The notes under the pieces were generated by a model that was given only the letters and a program-made list of their open reading frames with translations, was not told the DNA's origin and searched no databases. A stretch of 64,000 nucleotides of DNA from Methylomonas sp. MK1 (lineage in GTDB: Bacteria; Pseudomonadota; Gammaproteobacteria; Methylococcales; Methylomonadaceae): contig NZ_AQOV01000001.1 in assembly GCF_000365425.1 (NCBI RefSeq), positions 620,001 to 684,000 on the forward strand. Direction: 5' to 3'. A program made the position numbers and the translations under genes. This document shows positions 1 to 9,124 of this stretch, in pieces. The first letter of the stretch is position 1. Each line of letters begins with the position of its first letter.

Positions 1-265
1 ACCCGACCTGGGCCGCATCCATCCGGGCATGAAGGTTGAAATCCGCACCGATTCCGTTGGCGGGAAACCTTATAGGGGTCAGATTGGCTATATTTCCCCG
101 CGTGCCGAATTTACCCCAAAGACCGTAGAAACCGCGGAACTACGCACTACGCTCGTCTACCGGTTACGGATTGTCGTTGATAATCCCGATGACGGGTTGC
201 GTCAGGGTATGCCGGTCACCGTCAACTTAGACGAAAGCACGCTGAGCACCTCCGCCCCGTCATGA
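1..265 (+). CDS. HlyD-family periplasmic adaptor, C-terminal end only
   Basis: The gene enters from the left edge; only about 87 C-terminal codons are visible. They contain the beta-rich segment typical of membrane-fusion adaptors ([12 protein letters not shown], later [17 protein letters not shown]). The stop overlaps the start of the ABC ATPase gene (ATGA), so the two are translationally coupled. By position it is the adaptor (YbhG-like) of the exporter encoded downstream and would bridge inner-membrane permease and outer-membrane channel. The identity is an inference from the short fragment and its neighbours. Confidence 0.85.
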   Translation, partial: PDLGRIHPGMKVEIRTDSVGGKPYRGQIGYISPRAEFTPKTVETAELRTTLVYRLRIVVDNPDDGLRQGMPVTVNLDESTLSTSAPS

Positions 266-1992
266 GCGATGGCCTGGTCATACTCGACTCAGTACGGAAA
301 ACATTTCCGCACTCGGTCAAGCCTGCATTAGCAGGCGTCTCGGCTGTGTTAAAGCCGGGGCAGATTACCGGTTTGGTAGGGCCGGACGGGGCCGGCAAGA
401 CCACGCTCATCCGGCTGATGGCCGGATTGCTGGCACCGACTTCCGGCAGCCTTTCCGTAGACCGTTGCGACCCGATTCGCGACGCGGATAAGCTGCGCGC
501 CTTCATCGGCTACATGCCGCAAAAATTCGGCCTCTATGAAGATTTGTCGGTGATCGAAAATCTCGAGCTCCACGCCGATCTGCGTGATTTGATGGGCGAT
601 GAGCGCGTCGCCACCTTCAAGCGCCTACTGGCATTTACCGATCTTGCCCGGTTCACCAGCCGATTGGCCGGAAAACTGTCCGGCGGCATGAAACAGAAAC
701 TCGGGCTGGCCTGTGCGTTGTTGGGCCGCCCCAGGTTGCTGCTGCTGGACGAGCCGAGCGTGGGCGTCGATCCTATTTCGCGCCGCGAATTGTGGAAGAT
801 GGTCCATGAACTGATTTCCCAGGGCATGACGGTTGTGTGGAGCACGGCGTATCTGGACGAAGCCGAATTATGCGCGGAAGTGCTATTGATGAATGACGGA
901 CAATTGATCTTCTCCGGCAAGCCGGCAGATCTCACTCAGCGTATTCATGATCGCAGCCTGCAAATCAGGCAGATAACCGGCAACCGCCGGCAATTGCTCG
1001 CTAGAGCGTTGCGCCAGCCCGAAGTCTCGGATGGGGTCATTCAAGGTCACGCCGTTCGACTAGTGCTCCGCGAAGGTGCAGACCGTCCCAACCTCAAGGA
1101 ACTCGATGCCGGCGACGAGGCGGAACTCGTGCCTGTCGCGCCCCGCTTCGAAGATGCGTTTATTGAAGCTCTCGGGGGCGGCCCGGGCGGCGATTCGGTT
1201 CTGGCGCAACGTTTGCAGCCGGTGCCAGGAGATGATGAAACCGTGGTCGAAGCGGTGGCGTTAACCAAGCGCTTCGGCGACTTCACCGCGACCGACCAGG
1301 TGAACTTCAGGGTCAAACGCGGGGAAATCTTCGGCCTGCTCGGGCCTAACGGCGCCGGCAAATCGACGACGTTCCGCATGATGTGCGGACTGCTGACACC
1401 TACCTCGGGTACGGCTCGCGTCATGGGCATCGATCTAAAAACCAGCGGCAGCGAAGCACGTCAATGCCTGGGTTACATGGCGCAGAAATTTTCGCTGTAC
1501 AGCAATCTGACGATTGAACAGAACCTGAAGTTCTTCTCCGGCGTTTACGGTTTACGCGGCGCGAGGCAAAAAACCGCCATGGCGGACATGATCGAGGTCT
1601 TCAGGCTACAACCATACCTTGGCACGACGCCCGACACCCTGCCGCTGGGCTTCAAGCAGCGCTTAGCGTTGGCTTGCGCCGTCATGCACCAGCCGGCGAT
1701 TCTGTTTCTGGACGAACCCACCTCCGGCGTTGACCCGGTGACGCGCCGCGAGTTTTGGACCCATATCAACGGCATCGTCGAAAAAGGCGTCACCGTCATG
1801 GTCACCACGCATTTCATGGATGAAGCCGAATATTGCGACCGCATCGCGTTGGTATTTCGCGGCAAAATCATCGCCGCCGGCTCTCCCGACCAGCTCAAGG
1901 AACAAACCGTGTCCCCTCGGCATCCCGATCCATCGATGGAAGACGCGTTCATTTCCCTAGTGCAACAACATGCTGCGGAGGTCTCGGCATGA
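262..1992 (+). CDS. ybhF: Double-domain ABC exporter ATPase (YbhF-like)
   Basis: 576 aa, close to the E. coli YbhF length, with two ABC domains in one chain. Domain 1 has Walker [10 protein letters not shown] (about 40-48), signature LSGGM (139-143) and Walker B LLLLDEP. Domain 2 has Walker [10 protein letters not shown] (361-369) and Walker B ILFLDEP. The domains are asymmetric: domain 1 lacks the H-loop histidine (WSTAY), while domain 2 keeps it (TTH) but has a degenerate signature (LPLGF). One composite ATP site is therefore expected to be consensus and the other degenerate. It energises the two permeases that follow, with ATGA overlaps on both sides. The substrate is unknown; YbhFSR-type systems are linked to drug and cation efflux. 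Confidence 0.93.
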   Translation: MSDGLVILDSVRKTFPHSVKPALAGVSAVLKPGQITGLVGPDGAGKTTLIRLMAGLLAPTSGSLSVDRCDPIRDADKLRAFIGYMPQKFGLYEDLSVIENLELHADLRDLMGDERVATFKRLLAFTDLARFTSRLAGKLSGGMKQKLGLACALLGRPRLLLLDEPSVGVDPISRRELWKMVHELISQGMTVVWSTAYLDEAELCAEVLLMNDGQLIFSGKPADLTQRIHDRSLQIRQITGNRRQLLARALRQPEVSDGVIQGHAVRLVLREGADRPNLKELDAGDEAELVPVAPRFEDAFIEALGGGPGGDSVLAQRLQPVPGDDETVVEAVALTKRFGDFTATDQVNFRVKRGEIFGLLGPNGAGKSTTFRMMCGLLTPTSGTARVMGIDLKTSGSEARQCLGYMAQKFSLYSNLTIEQNLKFFSGVYGLRGARQKTAMADMIEVFRLQPYLGTTPDTLPLGFKQRLALACAVMHQPAILFLDEPTSGVDPVTRREFWTHINGIVEKGVTVMVTTHFMDEAEYCDRIALVFRGKIIAAGSPDQLKEQTVSPRHPDPSMEDAFISLVQQHAAEVSA

Positions 1993-3119
1993 AATCCCCC
2001 GTATCCTTGCGTCGTCTTCACGCCCTCTGCCGAAAAGAGACCTGGCAAATTTTGCGCGATCCCAGCAGCAATCTGATCGCCTTCGTTCTGCCGGTGGTGA
2101 TGCTGTTCATTTTCGGGTATGGCATCAACCTCGACTCTACCGCCGTGAATATCGGTTTGGTGCTTGAAGATACCAGCCCGGAGGCCAGACATTTTGCGGA
2201 CAGTCTTTACGGTTCACCCTACTTTGTCGTTCATAGCGCCGAGACGCAGGCCGAGGTCGGGCAGGCGCTGACCGAAGGCCGGGTACGGGGCTTTGTGGTG
2301 GTACCGGTGGATTTTGCCGAAAAACTTAAACAACCGGCCGGCACCGCGCCGCTGTTGGTGGTGACGGACGGCTCGGAACCCAACACCGCCAACTTCGTGC
2401 AAAATTATGTGACCGCTGCCTGGATTGGCTGGATGCAACAACGTGCCGGCGAACGCGGCGAACTGCCGCCACCCGGCATTAGCATCGAACCGCGCTTCTG
2501 GTTTAACCCCGCCGCCGAAAGTCGCAACTTCCTGATTCCGGGATCGATTACCATCATCATGACGGTCATCGGTGCGCTGCTGACCTCACTCGTGGTGGCC
2601 CGGGAATGGGAACGCGGCACGATGGAGGCGCTGCTGGCCTCGCCGGTTACCCGGACCGAATTGCTGTTAAGCAAGCTGCTGCCTTATTACGTGCTCGGGA
2701 TTGTTTCGCTGTTCCTGTGCGTCGGGGTCGCGGCCTTGATGATGCACGTACCATTTCGTGGTTCGCTGCTGATTTTGTGGGGGATAGGCTCGCTGTTTCT
2801 GGCGAGCAGTCTTGGCTTGGGCTTGTTGCTCTCCACCGTGCTGCGCAACCAGTTCGTCGCCGCCCAAGCAGCCCTCAATGCGGCCTTTCTGCCCGCACTC
2901 ATGCTCTCGGGTTTTCTGTTTGAAATCCGCAGCATGCCCGCCATCATTCAATACGCCACCTATTTGATACCGGCCCGCTATTTTGTGACTGCCATCCAGA
3001 CACTGTTTCAAGCCGGCAATGTTGCACCGGTTTTGTTGCACAGCGGCATGTTTCTGGTGTTTGCCGGCAGCTTCTTCATTGGCTTGACGGCGCTGAAAAC
3101 CCGCCGCCGTCTGGAGTAA
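1989..3119 (+). CDS. ybhS: ABC-2 type permease (YbhS-like)
   Basis: 376 aa, matching YbhS. One N-terminal membrane helix (FVLPVVMLFIFGYGIN) is followed by a periplasmic loop of roughly 150 residues and then five helices, the usual ABC-2 layout. The segment VAREWERGTMEALLASPV is the conserved cytoplasmic coupling region of the family. The ATG at 1989 is chosen because it overlaps the ATPase stop (ATGA) and gives the family length; an upstream in-frame extension overlapping the ATPase gene is not credible. It forms the inner-membrane channel with the next gene. Confidence 0.92.
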   Translation: MKSPVSLRRLHALCRKETWQILRDPSSNLIAFVLPVVMLFIFGYGINLDSTAVNIGLVLEDTSPEARHFADSLYGSPYFVVHSAETQAEVGQALTEGRVRGFVVVPVDFAEKLKQPAGTAPLLVVTDGSEPNTANFVQNYVTAAWIGWMQQRAGERGELPPPGISIEPRFWFNPAAESRNFLIPGSITIIMTVIGALLTSLVVAREWERGTMEALLASPVTRTELLLSKLLPYYVLGIVSLFLCVGVAALMMHVPFRGSLLILWGIGSLFLASSLGLGLLLSTVLRNQFVAAQAALNAAFLPALMLSGFLFEIRSMPAIIQYATYLIPARYFVTAIQTLFQAGNVAPVLLHSGMFLVFAGSFFIGLTALKTRRRLE

Positions 3120-4228
3120 TGATGTTCTCACGCATACTGACGCTCATCATCAAGGAACTCGAGATGTTGCTGCAAGACCGGCAAAGCCGCATGGTTTTGA
3201 TCGTGCCGGTCATCCTGCAACTGGCCTTGTTCCCCTTTGCGGCGACGCTGGAAGTCAGGAACAATACGCTGGCGATTTTCAACGAAGACTCCGGCCGCGA
3301 GTCCACGGAATTGATGCAACGTTTCTCGCAGGCCCAGGCCTTTAGCCAACTGCTCGCACTGTACAGCGAAGCCGAGCTGCGCTACGCCATCGACAACCAG
3401 GAGGCGCTGATCGTGATCCGTTTTCCGCCGGATTTTTCGCGCGATATCGCGGCAGGCCGTCCGCCGAAAATTCAAGCCATACTCGACGGTCGCCGCTCCA
3501 ACAGCGGCCATATCGCCCTCGGCTACGTCCAACAAATCGTCAACGACTACAGCAACGAGCGGTTTAAATTGCAGCAAAAGAAAGCGCCGTCGTCCCTGGT
3601 TGTTCGTCACTGGTTCAATCCCAATCTGAACTATGTCTGGCATATATTGCCCAGCCTGATCGCCATTATCACGTCGATCAACGCGTTGATCGTCACGGCA
3701 CTCTCGGTCGCGCGCGAACGCGAACAAGGCACGCTTGATCAACTGCTAATCTCGCCGCTGACGCCCGGGATGATCATGATCGGCAAAATTATTCCGGCCA
3801 TTCTGGTGGCCGTGGTGCAGGGGACGATCATTTTGCTGGGCGCCATTTTTGTCTACCGCGTTCCGTTTGCGGGATCGCTGTTGCTCCTTTACGGCAGCAT
3901 GATTTTTTACTGTCTGGCGTTGGCCGGATTCGGGTTGTTGATTTCATCCGTTTGCGCCACGCAGCAGCAAGCGTTTCTCGGGGTTTTCAGCTTTGTGATG
4001 CCGGCCATCCTGCTGTCCGGCTATGCCTCGCCGGTCGATAACATGCCTGTCTGGCTGCAATATCTGGACTGGATCAATCCGATACGCCATTTCATTGTCA
4101 TCGTGAAGGGGCTTTTCCTCAAGGACATCGGCTTTGTCACGCTGCTGCATAGCTTGTATCCACTGCTGATCATCGCCGTCGTGACATTGAGCGCGGCAAA
4201 TTACTTATTCCGCAAACGTTTAGCATAA
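3119..4228 (+). CDS. ybhR: ABC-2 type permease (YbhR-like)
   Basis: 369 aa, the YbhR length. It has the same topology as the preceding permease: a first helix near residues 24-42, a large periplasmic domain, then helices after about residue 170. The coupling segment AREREQGTLDQLLISPL is present. The start overlaps the stop of the upstream permease (TAATG); a second ATG follows immediately. It is presumably the heterodimer partner of the upstream permease. Confidence 0.92.
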   Translation: MMFSRILTLIIKELEMLLQDRQSRMVLIVPVILQLALFPFAATLEVRNNTLAIFNEDSGRESTELMQRFSQAQAFSQLLALYSEAELRYAIDNQEALIVIRFPPDFSRDIAAGRPPKIQAILDGRRSNSGHIALGYVQQIVNDYSNERFKLQQKKAPSSLVVRHWFNPNLNYVWHILPSLIAIITSINALIVTALSVAREREQGTLDQLLISPLTPGMIMIGKIIPAILVAVVQGTIILLGAIFVYRVPFAGSLLLLYGSMIFYCLALAGFGLLISSVCATQQQAFLGVFSFVMPAILLSGYASPVDNMPVWLQYLDWINPIRHFIVIVKGLFLKDIGFVTLLHSLYPLLIIAVVTLSAANYLFRKRLA

Positions 4229-4279
4229 CTGTTGGCAACCCAGCCCATGCCCAATTACCACCCGTCAACGGATAGTCAT

Positions 4280-5728
4280 ATGAATACAAAAGCCGTGATC
4301 TCCGCATTATTCATCCTCCTGGCAGCTGGCTGTACCGTCGGCCCGGACTATCAACCCCCGGTTTCCAATGCACCCGCGCAATGGAGCGGCAAGCTTTCGG
4401 ACAGCATTGTCGGCCAAAATGACCAGGTCGGCGAATGGTGGAAGCTGTTTCACGATGCCGAATTGGACTCCCTGATCGAGCGAGCGGTCATGGCCAATCT
4501 CGACCTACGCATCGCCGAGTCCCGCGTGCGTCAAGCCCGAGCCCAACAGGGTTTTGCCGAAGCGGACTTCTGGCCGACGCTGAATGCCTCCGGCTCCTAT
4601 GCCCGGCAAAAACAAAGTGAAAATCAGCCCATCCTGGGATCATTGCCAAAATCATCCAACATCCCGTTTGAAAACGATGTGTACAAGGCCGGCTTCGATG
4701 CCACATGGGAAATCGACATCTTTGGCGGCAAACGCCGGGCAATCGAAGCTGCTACTGCCGAGTTGGCCGCGATGGAATACGGCAGACGCGACGTGCTGGT
4801 GAGTTTGCTATCCGAGGTGGCACGATATTACGCGTTAACCCGAGGCGCGCAACGGCAACTGGCCATTCTCCAAAACCAGATTAAGGCCCAGGAAGAAACG
4901 GTAAAAATCACCCGGAGCCGCGTCGATCACGGATCGGCGGCGGAATTAGAACTGCAACGCGCGCTGGCGCTACTTGCGGGCATACGATCGCAAGCGCCGA
5001 TCATCGAGACCTCGGTTCAATCGTCGATTCACCGCCTGGGCGTGCTGCTTGCTCAAAATCCCGATGCCTTGAATACAGAACTGTCCGCAACGGCGGCTAT
5101 TCCGGCACCGCCGCCGCAAGTCCCGGTCGGATTGCCGTCGGACCTGCTGCTTCGCCGCCCCGATATATTGCGGGCCGAACGCTTACTAGCCGCCGAAACG
5201 GCCCGTATCGGTCAGGTGAAAGCCGAACTGTTTCCCAAGTTTTCACTCACCGGATCGGTAGGCGCCACTAGCATCAGCGCCAGTGATTTTTTTCTGCCCG
5301 CTAGCCGCACCTGGTCTATCGGTCCAACCGTGCAATGGCGAATTTTCGATGCCGGCCGGGTGCTTGCCAGTATCAGCGCCCAGACAGAGGCTCAAGACCA
5401 GGCTTTGCTGAATTACCAAAAGATCGTTCTCACTGCATTTGAAGAGGTGGAGACCGCGCTGGTAAGCTACGCGAAAGAGCAGGAACACTACCGGCTGCTG
5501 GAACAGGAAGTGAGTGCCAATCAAAAGGCCGTCGAACTCGCCAACCAACGCTACGCCAAGGGATGGGCTGGTTATCTGGAGTTACTCGATGCGCAACGCG
5601 CGTTATATATGTCTCAGGATGACTGGGTACGTAGCGAACGCGCGGTCACCTTGAATCTGGTTACGCTCTATAAAGCCCTTGGCGGCGGCTGGGAAGCGAA
5701 CAGTGATCAACCTATTGAAGTAAAGTAA
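4280..5728 (+). CDS. Outer-membrane efflux lipoprotein (TolC/NodT family)
   Basis: About 482 aa. The ATG at 4280 is preferred over one 48 nt upstream because it puts a signal peptide ending in the lipobox LLAAGC at the N-terminus. The mature start CTVGPDYQPP is typical of NodT-type channels. Two outer-membrane efflux repeats follow, including LPSDLLLRRPDI, a family hallmark. It lies about 50 nt after the permease and completes a trans-envelope exporter with the four genes upstream. Confidence 0.93.
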   Translation: MNTKAVISALFILLAAGCTVGPDYQPPVSNAPAQWSGKLSDSIVGQNDQVGEWWKLFHDAELDSLIERAVMANLDLRIAESRVRQARAQQGFAEADFWPTLNASGSYARQKQSENQPILGSLPKSSNIPFENDVYKAGFDATWEIDIFGGKRRAIEAATAELAAMEYGRRDVLVSLLSEVARYYALTRGAQRQLAILQNQIKAQEETVKITRSRVDHGSAAELELQRALALLAGIRSQAPIIETSVQSSIHRLGVLLAQNPDALNTELSATAAIPAPPPQVPVGLPSDLLLRRPDILRAERLLAAETARIGQVKAELFPKFSLTGSVGATSISASDFFLPASRTWSIGPTVQWRIFDAGRVLASISAQTEAQDQALLNYQKIVLTAFEEVETALVSYAKEQEHYRLLEQEVSANQKAVELANQRYAKGWAGYLELLDAQRALYMSQDDWVRSERAVTLNLVTLYKALGGGWEANSDQPIEVK

Positions 5729-5758
5729 CTTATAGTCTCCGCACATCCAATTTCGGCA

Positions 5759-5917
5759 CTAAAGTGTCGAGCGGCGAATATCGCTCAAATAAATTTCATC
5801 TCGAATAGTGTTCAAAAACGCCTGTAGCTCGCAAACCAGTACCGCAGGTTGATCATACACGATGAAATGCCCGTTATTTTCGACGACGAGCTGGCGAGCG
5901 TTCGTGGACAGATGAGC
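5759..5917 (-). pseudogene. Remnant of an alpha/beta-hydrolase C-terminus
   Basis: The minus strand reads about 52 codons containing NGHFIVYDQPAVL and ending in TAG. It aligns by eye with the C-terminus of the hydrolase at 31768-32880 (NSGHFIMQDQADEF), including the catalytic His of that fold. A stop lies immediately upstream in frame and there is no start, so only a fragment remains. Confidence 0.6.
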
Positions 5918-5950
5918 CTAGAGATGGTTTCGTCAGCCAGTTGAGGTGCA

Positions 5951-6871
5951 TCATTCGCCCACACCTCGCACCGTCGCCGGCTTGGTCCGTGAACCGTGCG
6001 CGCTGTTCATGAATACGATCGACCCGATGATGATCGCCGATGCGCTCAGGATGCGCGGCGTCAGCGGTTCTTGCGCGAACCAGTTGCCTAAAAAAACCGC
6101 CACCAGCGGATTAACGTAGGCATAAGTCGCTACCAGCGAGATCGGCGCATTCTGCAGCAGCCAGGCGTAGGATGCGAAACCGATCATCGAACCGAACCCT
6201 ATCAGATACGCCAAGGCCAGCCATGAGTCGACTGATACCTGGGCAAGGCTGAAGACACTCCATTGTTCGCTTAGAACACTGACGACCAGCAAGGCCAATC
6301 CGCCGGCCAGCATTTCCGCGCCCGTCGTCATCAGCGCCGTCTTCGGCAATTCCGCGGTCTTGCTGTAGATTGAACCAACGGCCCAAAGCAAACTGGCGAG
6401 CAAAAGCGCCGCCACACCGGCCATGTTTAACGGCATACCGTCCGAATACGCCGTCGGTCCGACCAGCAGGTAAATTCCCATGAAGCCGATGAGCAGACCG
6501 GCCAGTACGCGTAGCGTCGGCCTGACGCCGTTAGGCCTGAGCGCGTCGGCGATCACCAGAAACATAGGCACGGCGCCGATGATCAGCGCGGCGACGCCGG
6601 ACGGGACGGTTTGTTCGGCCCAACAGACCAAGCCGTTGCCGCCGAGCAATAACAAGGTGCCGACAATGGCGGCCGAACGCCACTGCCGCCAGGTCGGCAC
6701 GGCATCGCCGGCCAGACGCCGCCAGGCCAGCAAAATGACGCCGGAAACCACAAAACGCAACCCGGCCGACAAAAATGGCGGCAGCGTCTCGACCACAAAG
6801 CGGATCATCAAATAAGTCGATCCCCACACCAGATAAACGGCCAACAACGCCGCCCAAACTTTCGCCTTCAT
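5951..6871 (-). CDS. yedA: EamA/DMT-family exporter, copy 1 (YedA-like)
   Basis: 306 aa with ten predicted membrane segments forming two EamA halves (VYLVWGSTYLMIRF at the start; WLLQNAPISLVATYAYVNP in the second half). It is a drug/metabolite exporter of the YedA type, substrate unknown. A second gene of the same length and roughly 90% identity lies at 51362-52282 in the same orientation. A short hairpin (GAGGTG/CACCTC) spans the stop codon and is partly kept in the other copy. About 100 nt of upstream flank is also shared. Confidence 0.92.
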   Translation of the reverse strand: MKAKVWAALLAVYLVWGSTYLMIRFVVETLPPFLSAGLRFVVSGVILLAWRRLAGDAVPTWRQWRSAAIVGTLLLLGGNGLVCWAEQTVPSGVAALIIGAVPMFLVIADALRPNGVRPTLRVLAGLLIGFMGIYLLVGPTAYSDGMPLNMAGVAALLLASLLWAVGSIYSKTAELPKTALMTTGAEMLAGGLALLVVSVLSEQWSVFSLAQVSVDSWLALAYLIGFGSMIGFASYAWLLQNAPISLVATYAYVNPLVAVFLGNWFAQEPLTPRILSASAIIIGSIVFMNSAHGSRTKPATVRGVGE

Positions 6872-7139
6872 GCTTCGAACGCCTGAATAATTTCGGTTTT
6901 CGCTTGCGACGAATAGTTTTTGTTACCTATGATTAAGCTTAGTGCCATGGGACATCCTATCGGGTTGGAAAATCGGTAAAAGGGTTCTCAATGCGAATCA
7001 ACTGAATTGCTTACGCTCCCGCAATGCCTGGCGTTGGGCCGGAACGATAAGCACATACGCCGATCAGGCGGTGAACGAACAACGTGTCGTTCGCCAGTTT
7101 CAATCGCCGCCGGAGCGCGGTGAATTTGCGTTAATTCCA

Positions 7140-7412
7140 TTACTTGTTAATTAGGAACTTTCGATCCGGCGTCAAAACATTAACCCAGTGGCAAGTTTCA
7201 GGACGGATTTTACCTCCTCGCCGTTCCAGCGGCACCTTGCAATTATTGACGCGCTGATTGTCGGCCGCTTTGCTGCCTAACCGCTCTTTCGCAGTCAAAG
7301 CAAATCGCTTGACTGGCTTAGGTTCTTCGCCGCCAACACTTTCAGACACATGGATCAGTAACATCGTCGCCAGAGCAGCGGCTACAACAGCGGATTTAGT
7401 TGAATATCGCAT
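7140..7412 (-). CDS. Small exported protein of unknown function
   Basis: 90 aa. The N-terminal signal peptide (KSAVVAAALATMLLIHVSES) is followed by a short basic mature part with two cysteines. The ATG at 7412 is preferred because GGAG lies upstream at good spacing and it yields the signal peptide; a longer reading would overlap the next gene. I recognise no family. Confidence 0.6.
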   Translation of the reverse strand: MRYSTKSAVVAAALATMLLIHVSESVGGEEPKPVKRFALTAKERLGSKAADNQRVNNCKVPLERRGGKIRPETCHWVNVLTPDRKFLINK

Positions 7413-7509
7413 GACGACTGCTCCTACGTCGAATGAAAGTCGGTATGACAATACTGATAAATTCGATATTCGAAACTCCGATTCTTGCGATTGAAGTAGA
7501 TTCATGCCG

Positions 7510-8217
7510 TTATTTGGCATCGTGAAAGATAATGCCCAAGGCGTAGCGCTGATCGGAACGGATACGGCTGACGCCGTGACGCATATTGACGCGGTAATAA
7601 CCACGACTACCCTGTAGAGGGCGGCGCTGCACGGCGAATATGCCTGCATCGCCCTGCTCTAACGGCACCACTTCCGCACGTGATTGCCTGCGTGGCCGTT
7701 GTTCAGTCAGAATGAATTCGCCGCCGGTAAAATCGGCATTGGGTTCTGAAAGCAAAATCACGACTTGCAACGGAAACGCGCAGTCGCCGTACAAATCTTG
7801 ATGAAGACAGTTGTAATCGTCTTGCCGGTAGCAAAGTAGCAGCGGTGTAGGTTTACACTGTCCTAGCTGATGGCAATAGACGGCGAAGTCAGCATGGTTT
7901 GCCGGAAAATGTGGTTCCAAACCCATTGCACACTGCCAGCGATTGGCGATGTCTACCAACGGGGCGTATAGCGCGCGACGCAATTCAGCAATAACATCCG
8001 GTAGCGGATAACGGAAATACCGGTATTCGCCGCTGCCGAAACCATGTCTTGCCATGATGACGCGACTTCGGAACAGTAAATCATTGTCGTAAAGTCCCGC
8101 TAAAGACCGACAAAGTTGCGGCGACAGTAATCGGTCAATGACGGCATAACCTTGGTTATCGAGGTCTTGGCATAGGGACGGCCAGGATAGTGTTTGCAGT
8201 TTTTTGAAATCATCCAT
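7510..8217 (-). CDS. 2-oxoglutarate/Fe(II) dioxygenase
   Basis: 235 aa from the ATG at 8217; a GTG at 8232 overlapping alkA is an alternative. The iron site is visible as HQD in NCLHQDLYGD, with the distal His in NMRHGVSR. It belongs to the prolyl-4-hydroxylase/2OG superfamily. It is third in an ada-alkA operon, so a role in repair of alkylated nucleic acid or protein is likely. It is not a clear AlkB by sequence. Confidence 0.85.
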   Translation of the reverse strand: MDDFKKLQTLSWPSLCQDLDNQGYAVIDRLLSPQLCRSLAGLYDNDLLFRSRVIMARHGFGSGEYRYFRYPLPDVIAELRRALYAPLVDIANRWQCAMGLEPHFPANHADFAVYCHQLGQCKPTPLLLCYRQDDYNCLHQDLYGDCAFPLQVVILLSEPNADFTGGEFILTEQRPRRQSRAEVVPLEQGDAGIFAVQRRPLQGSRGYYRVNMRHGVSRIRSDQRYALGIIFHDAK

Positions 8218-8221
8218 GTCT

Positions 8222-9124
8222 TTACCCGCCACTGGAAATCAGTTCCCATAAATGTGCAGCGACCAAAGCCCGCCAGGGCGTGAATTTTTCCAACCATTGC
8301 CGGGTTTGGTTTTCATCCATCGGCTCAACAGAGTTCAATAACAGGTGTAATCCACGACGAACTGCGGCATCGCCATGCAGTGAACCGTCCAACCATCCAT
8401 AGCCGCGTAATAGTGCGTAATTGACGGTCCAAGGGCCAATGCCGCGAATCTTCATTAATTGTTGACGAATTTGTTCTATCGGCGGCTCTTTTTGAGCGTC
8501 ATGCAATTCTAATTCACCGGACACCATCATCTGACTAACCATCAGCAAAGTTTGTGCTTTGCTTTGTGAAAATCCGGCCTGGCGCAAGCCGACTAAGCTT
8601 AAAGCCGTTACATGCCGTGCATCCGGATAGCAATACAAGCCGCTGGAATGTTGTAACCCAATCAATTGAATAAACTTACGCCTTATCGAAATGGCGGCGG
8701 CAACGCTGATTTGCTGTCCGGTGATTGCCCAACTTAGGGCTTCAAATACAGTCGGCGCGACCGGTACCCGCAATCCCGATTGCTTGTTGATCAACAACCC
8801 TAGCTGCGGATGTTGACCAACACTTTCCTCAAAAACGTCAATGGGCTGATTTAATCCAAGCATTCGAACTGCCAGCTCGGATAATTCGTCGACTTCGAAT
8901 GATTCCGGCGTATCATTGATGTTCAATTCAATTTCAACCCACTGGGGTAAAAACCGCAAAGACAAACAGGCCGTTGATCCGTGCCACAATATCCCTTTAC
9001 GTAACCGGTTGGCCTCCACTGATTCTGAAACGGCCAAGGTATCGCGGACATGAAAAGATAGAATATCCTGCAACCGGTAATTCGTAGGAAGTGGCAGCCT
9101 ACATGAGAAAATACCGGTGCTCAT
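8222..9124 (-). CDS. alkA: DNA-3-methyladenine glycosylase II
   Basis: 300 aa. The helix-hairpin-helix/GPD core LMKIRGIGPWTVNYALLRG is followed by the expected aspartate (GDAAVRRGL). The enzyme excises alkylated bases from DNA. Its start overlaps the ada stop by 4 nt (ATGA), and the oxygenase gene follows within a few bases, so the three form one operon. It should be induced by methylated Ada. Confidence 0.93.
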   Translation of the reverse strand: MSTGIFSCRLPLPTNYRLQDILSFHVRDTLAVSESVEANRLRKGILWHGSTACLSLRFLPQWVEIELNINDTPESFEVDELSELAVRMLGLNQPIDVFEESVGQHPQLGLLINKQSGLRVPVAPTVFEALSWAITGQQISVAAAISIRRKFIQLIGLQHSSGLYCYPDARHVTALSLVGLRQAGFSQSKAQTLLMVSQMMVSGELELHDAQKEPPIEQIRQQLMKIRGIGPWTVNYALLRGYGWLDGSLHGDAAVRRGLHLLLNSVEPMDENQTRQWLEKFTPWRALVAAHLWELISSGG

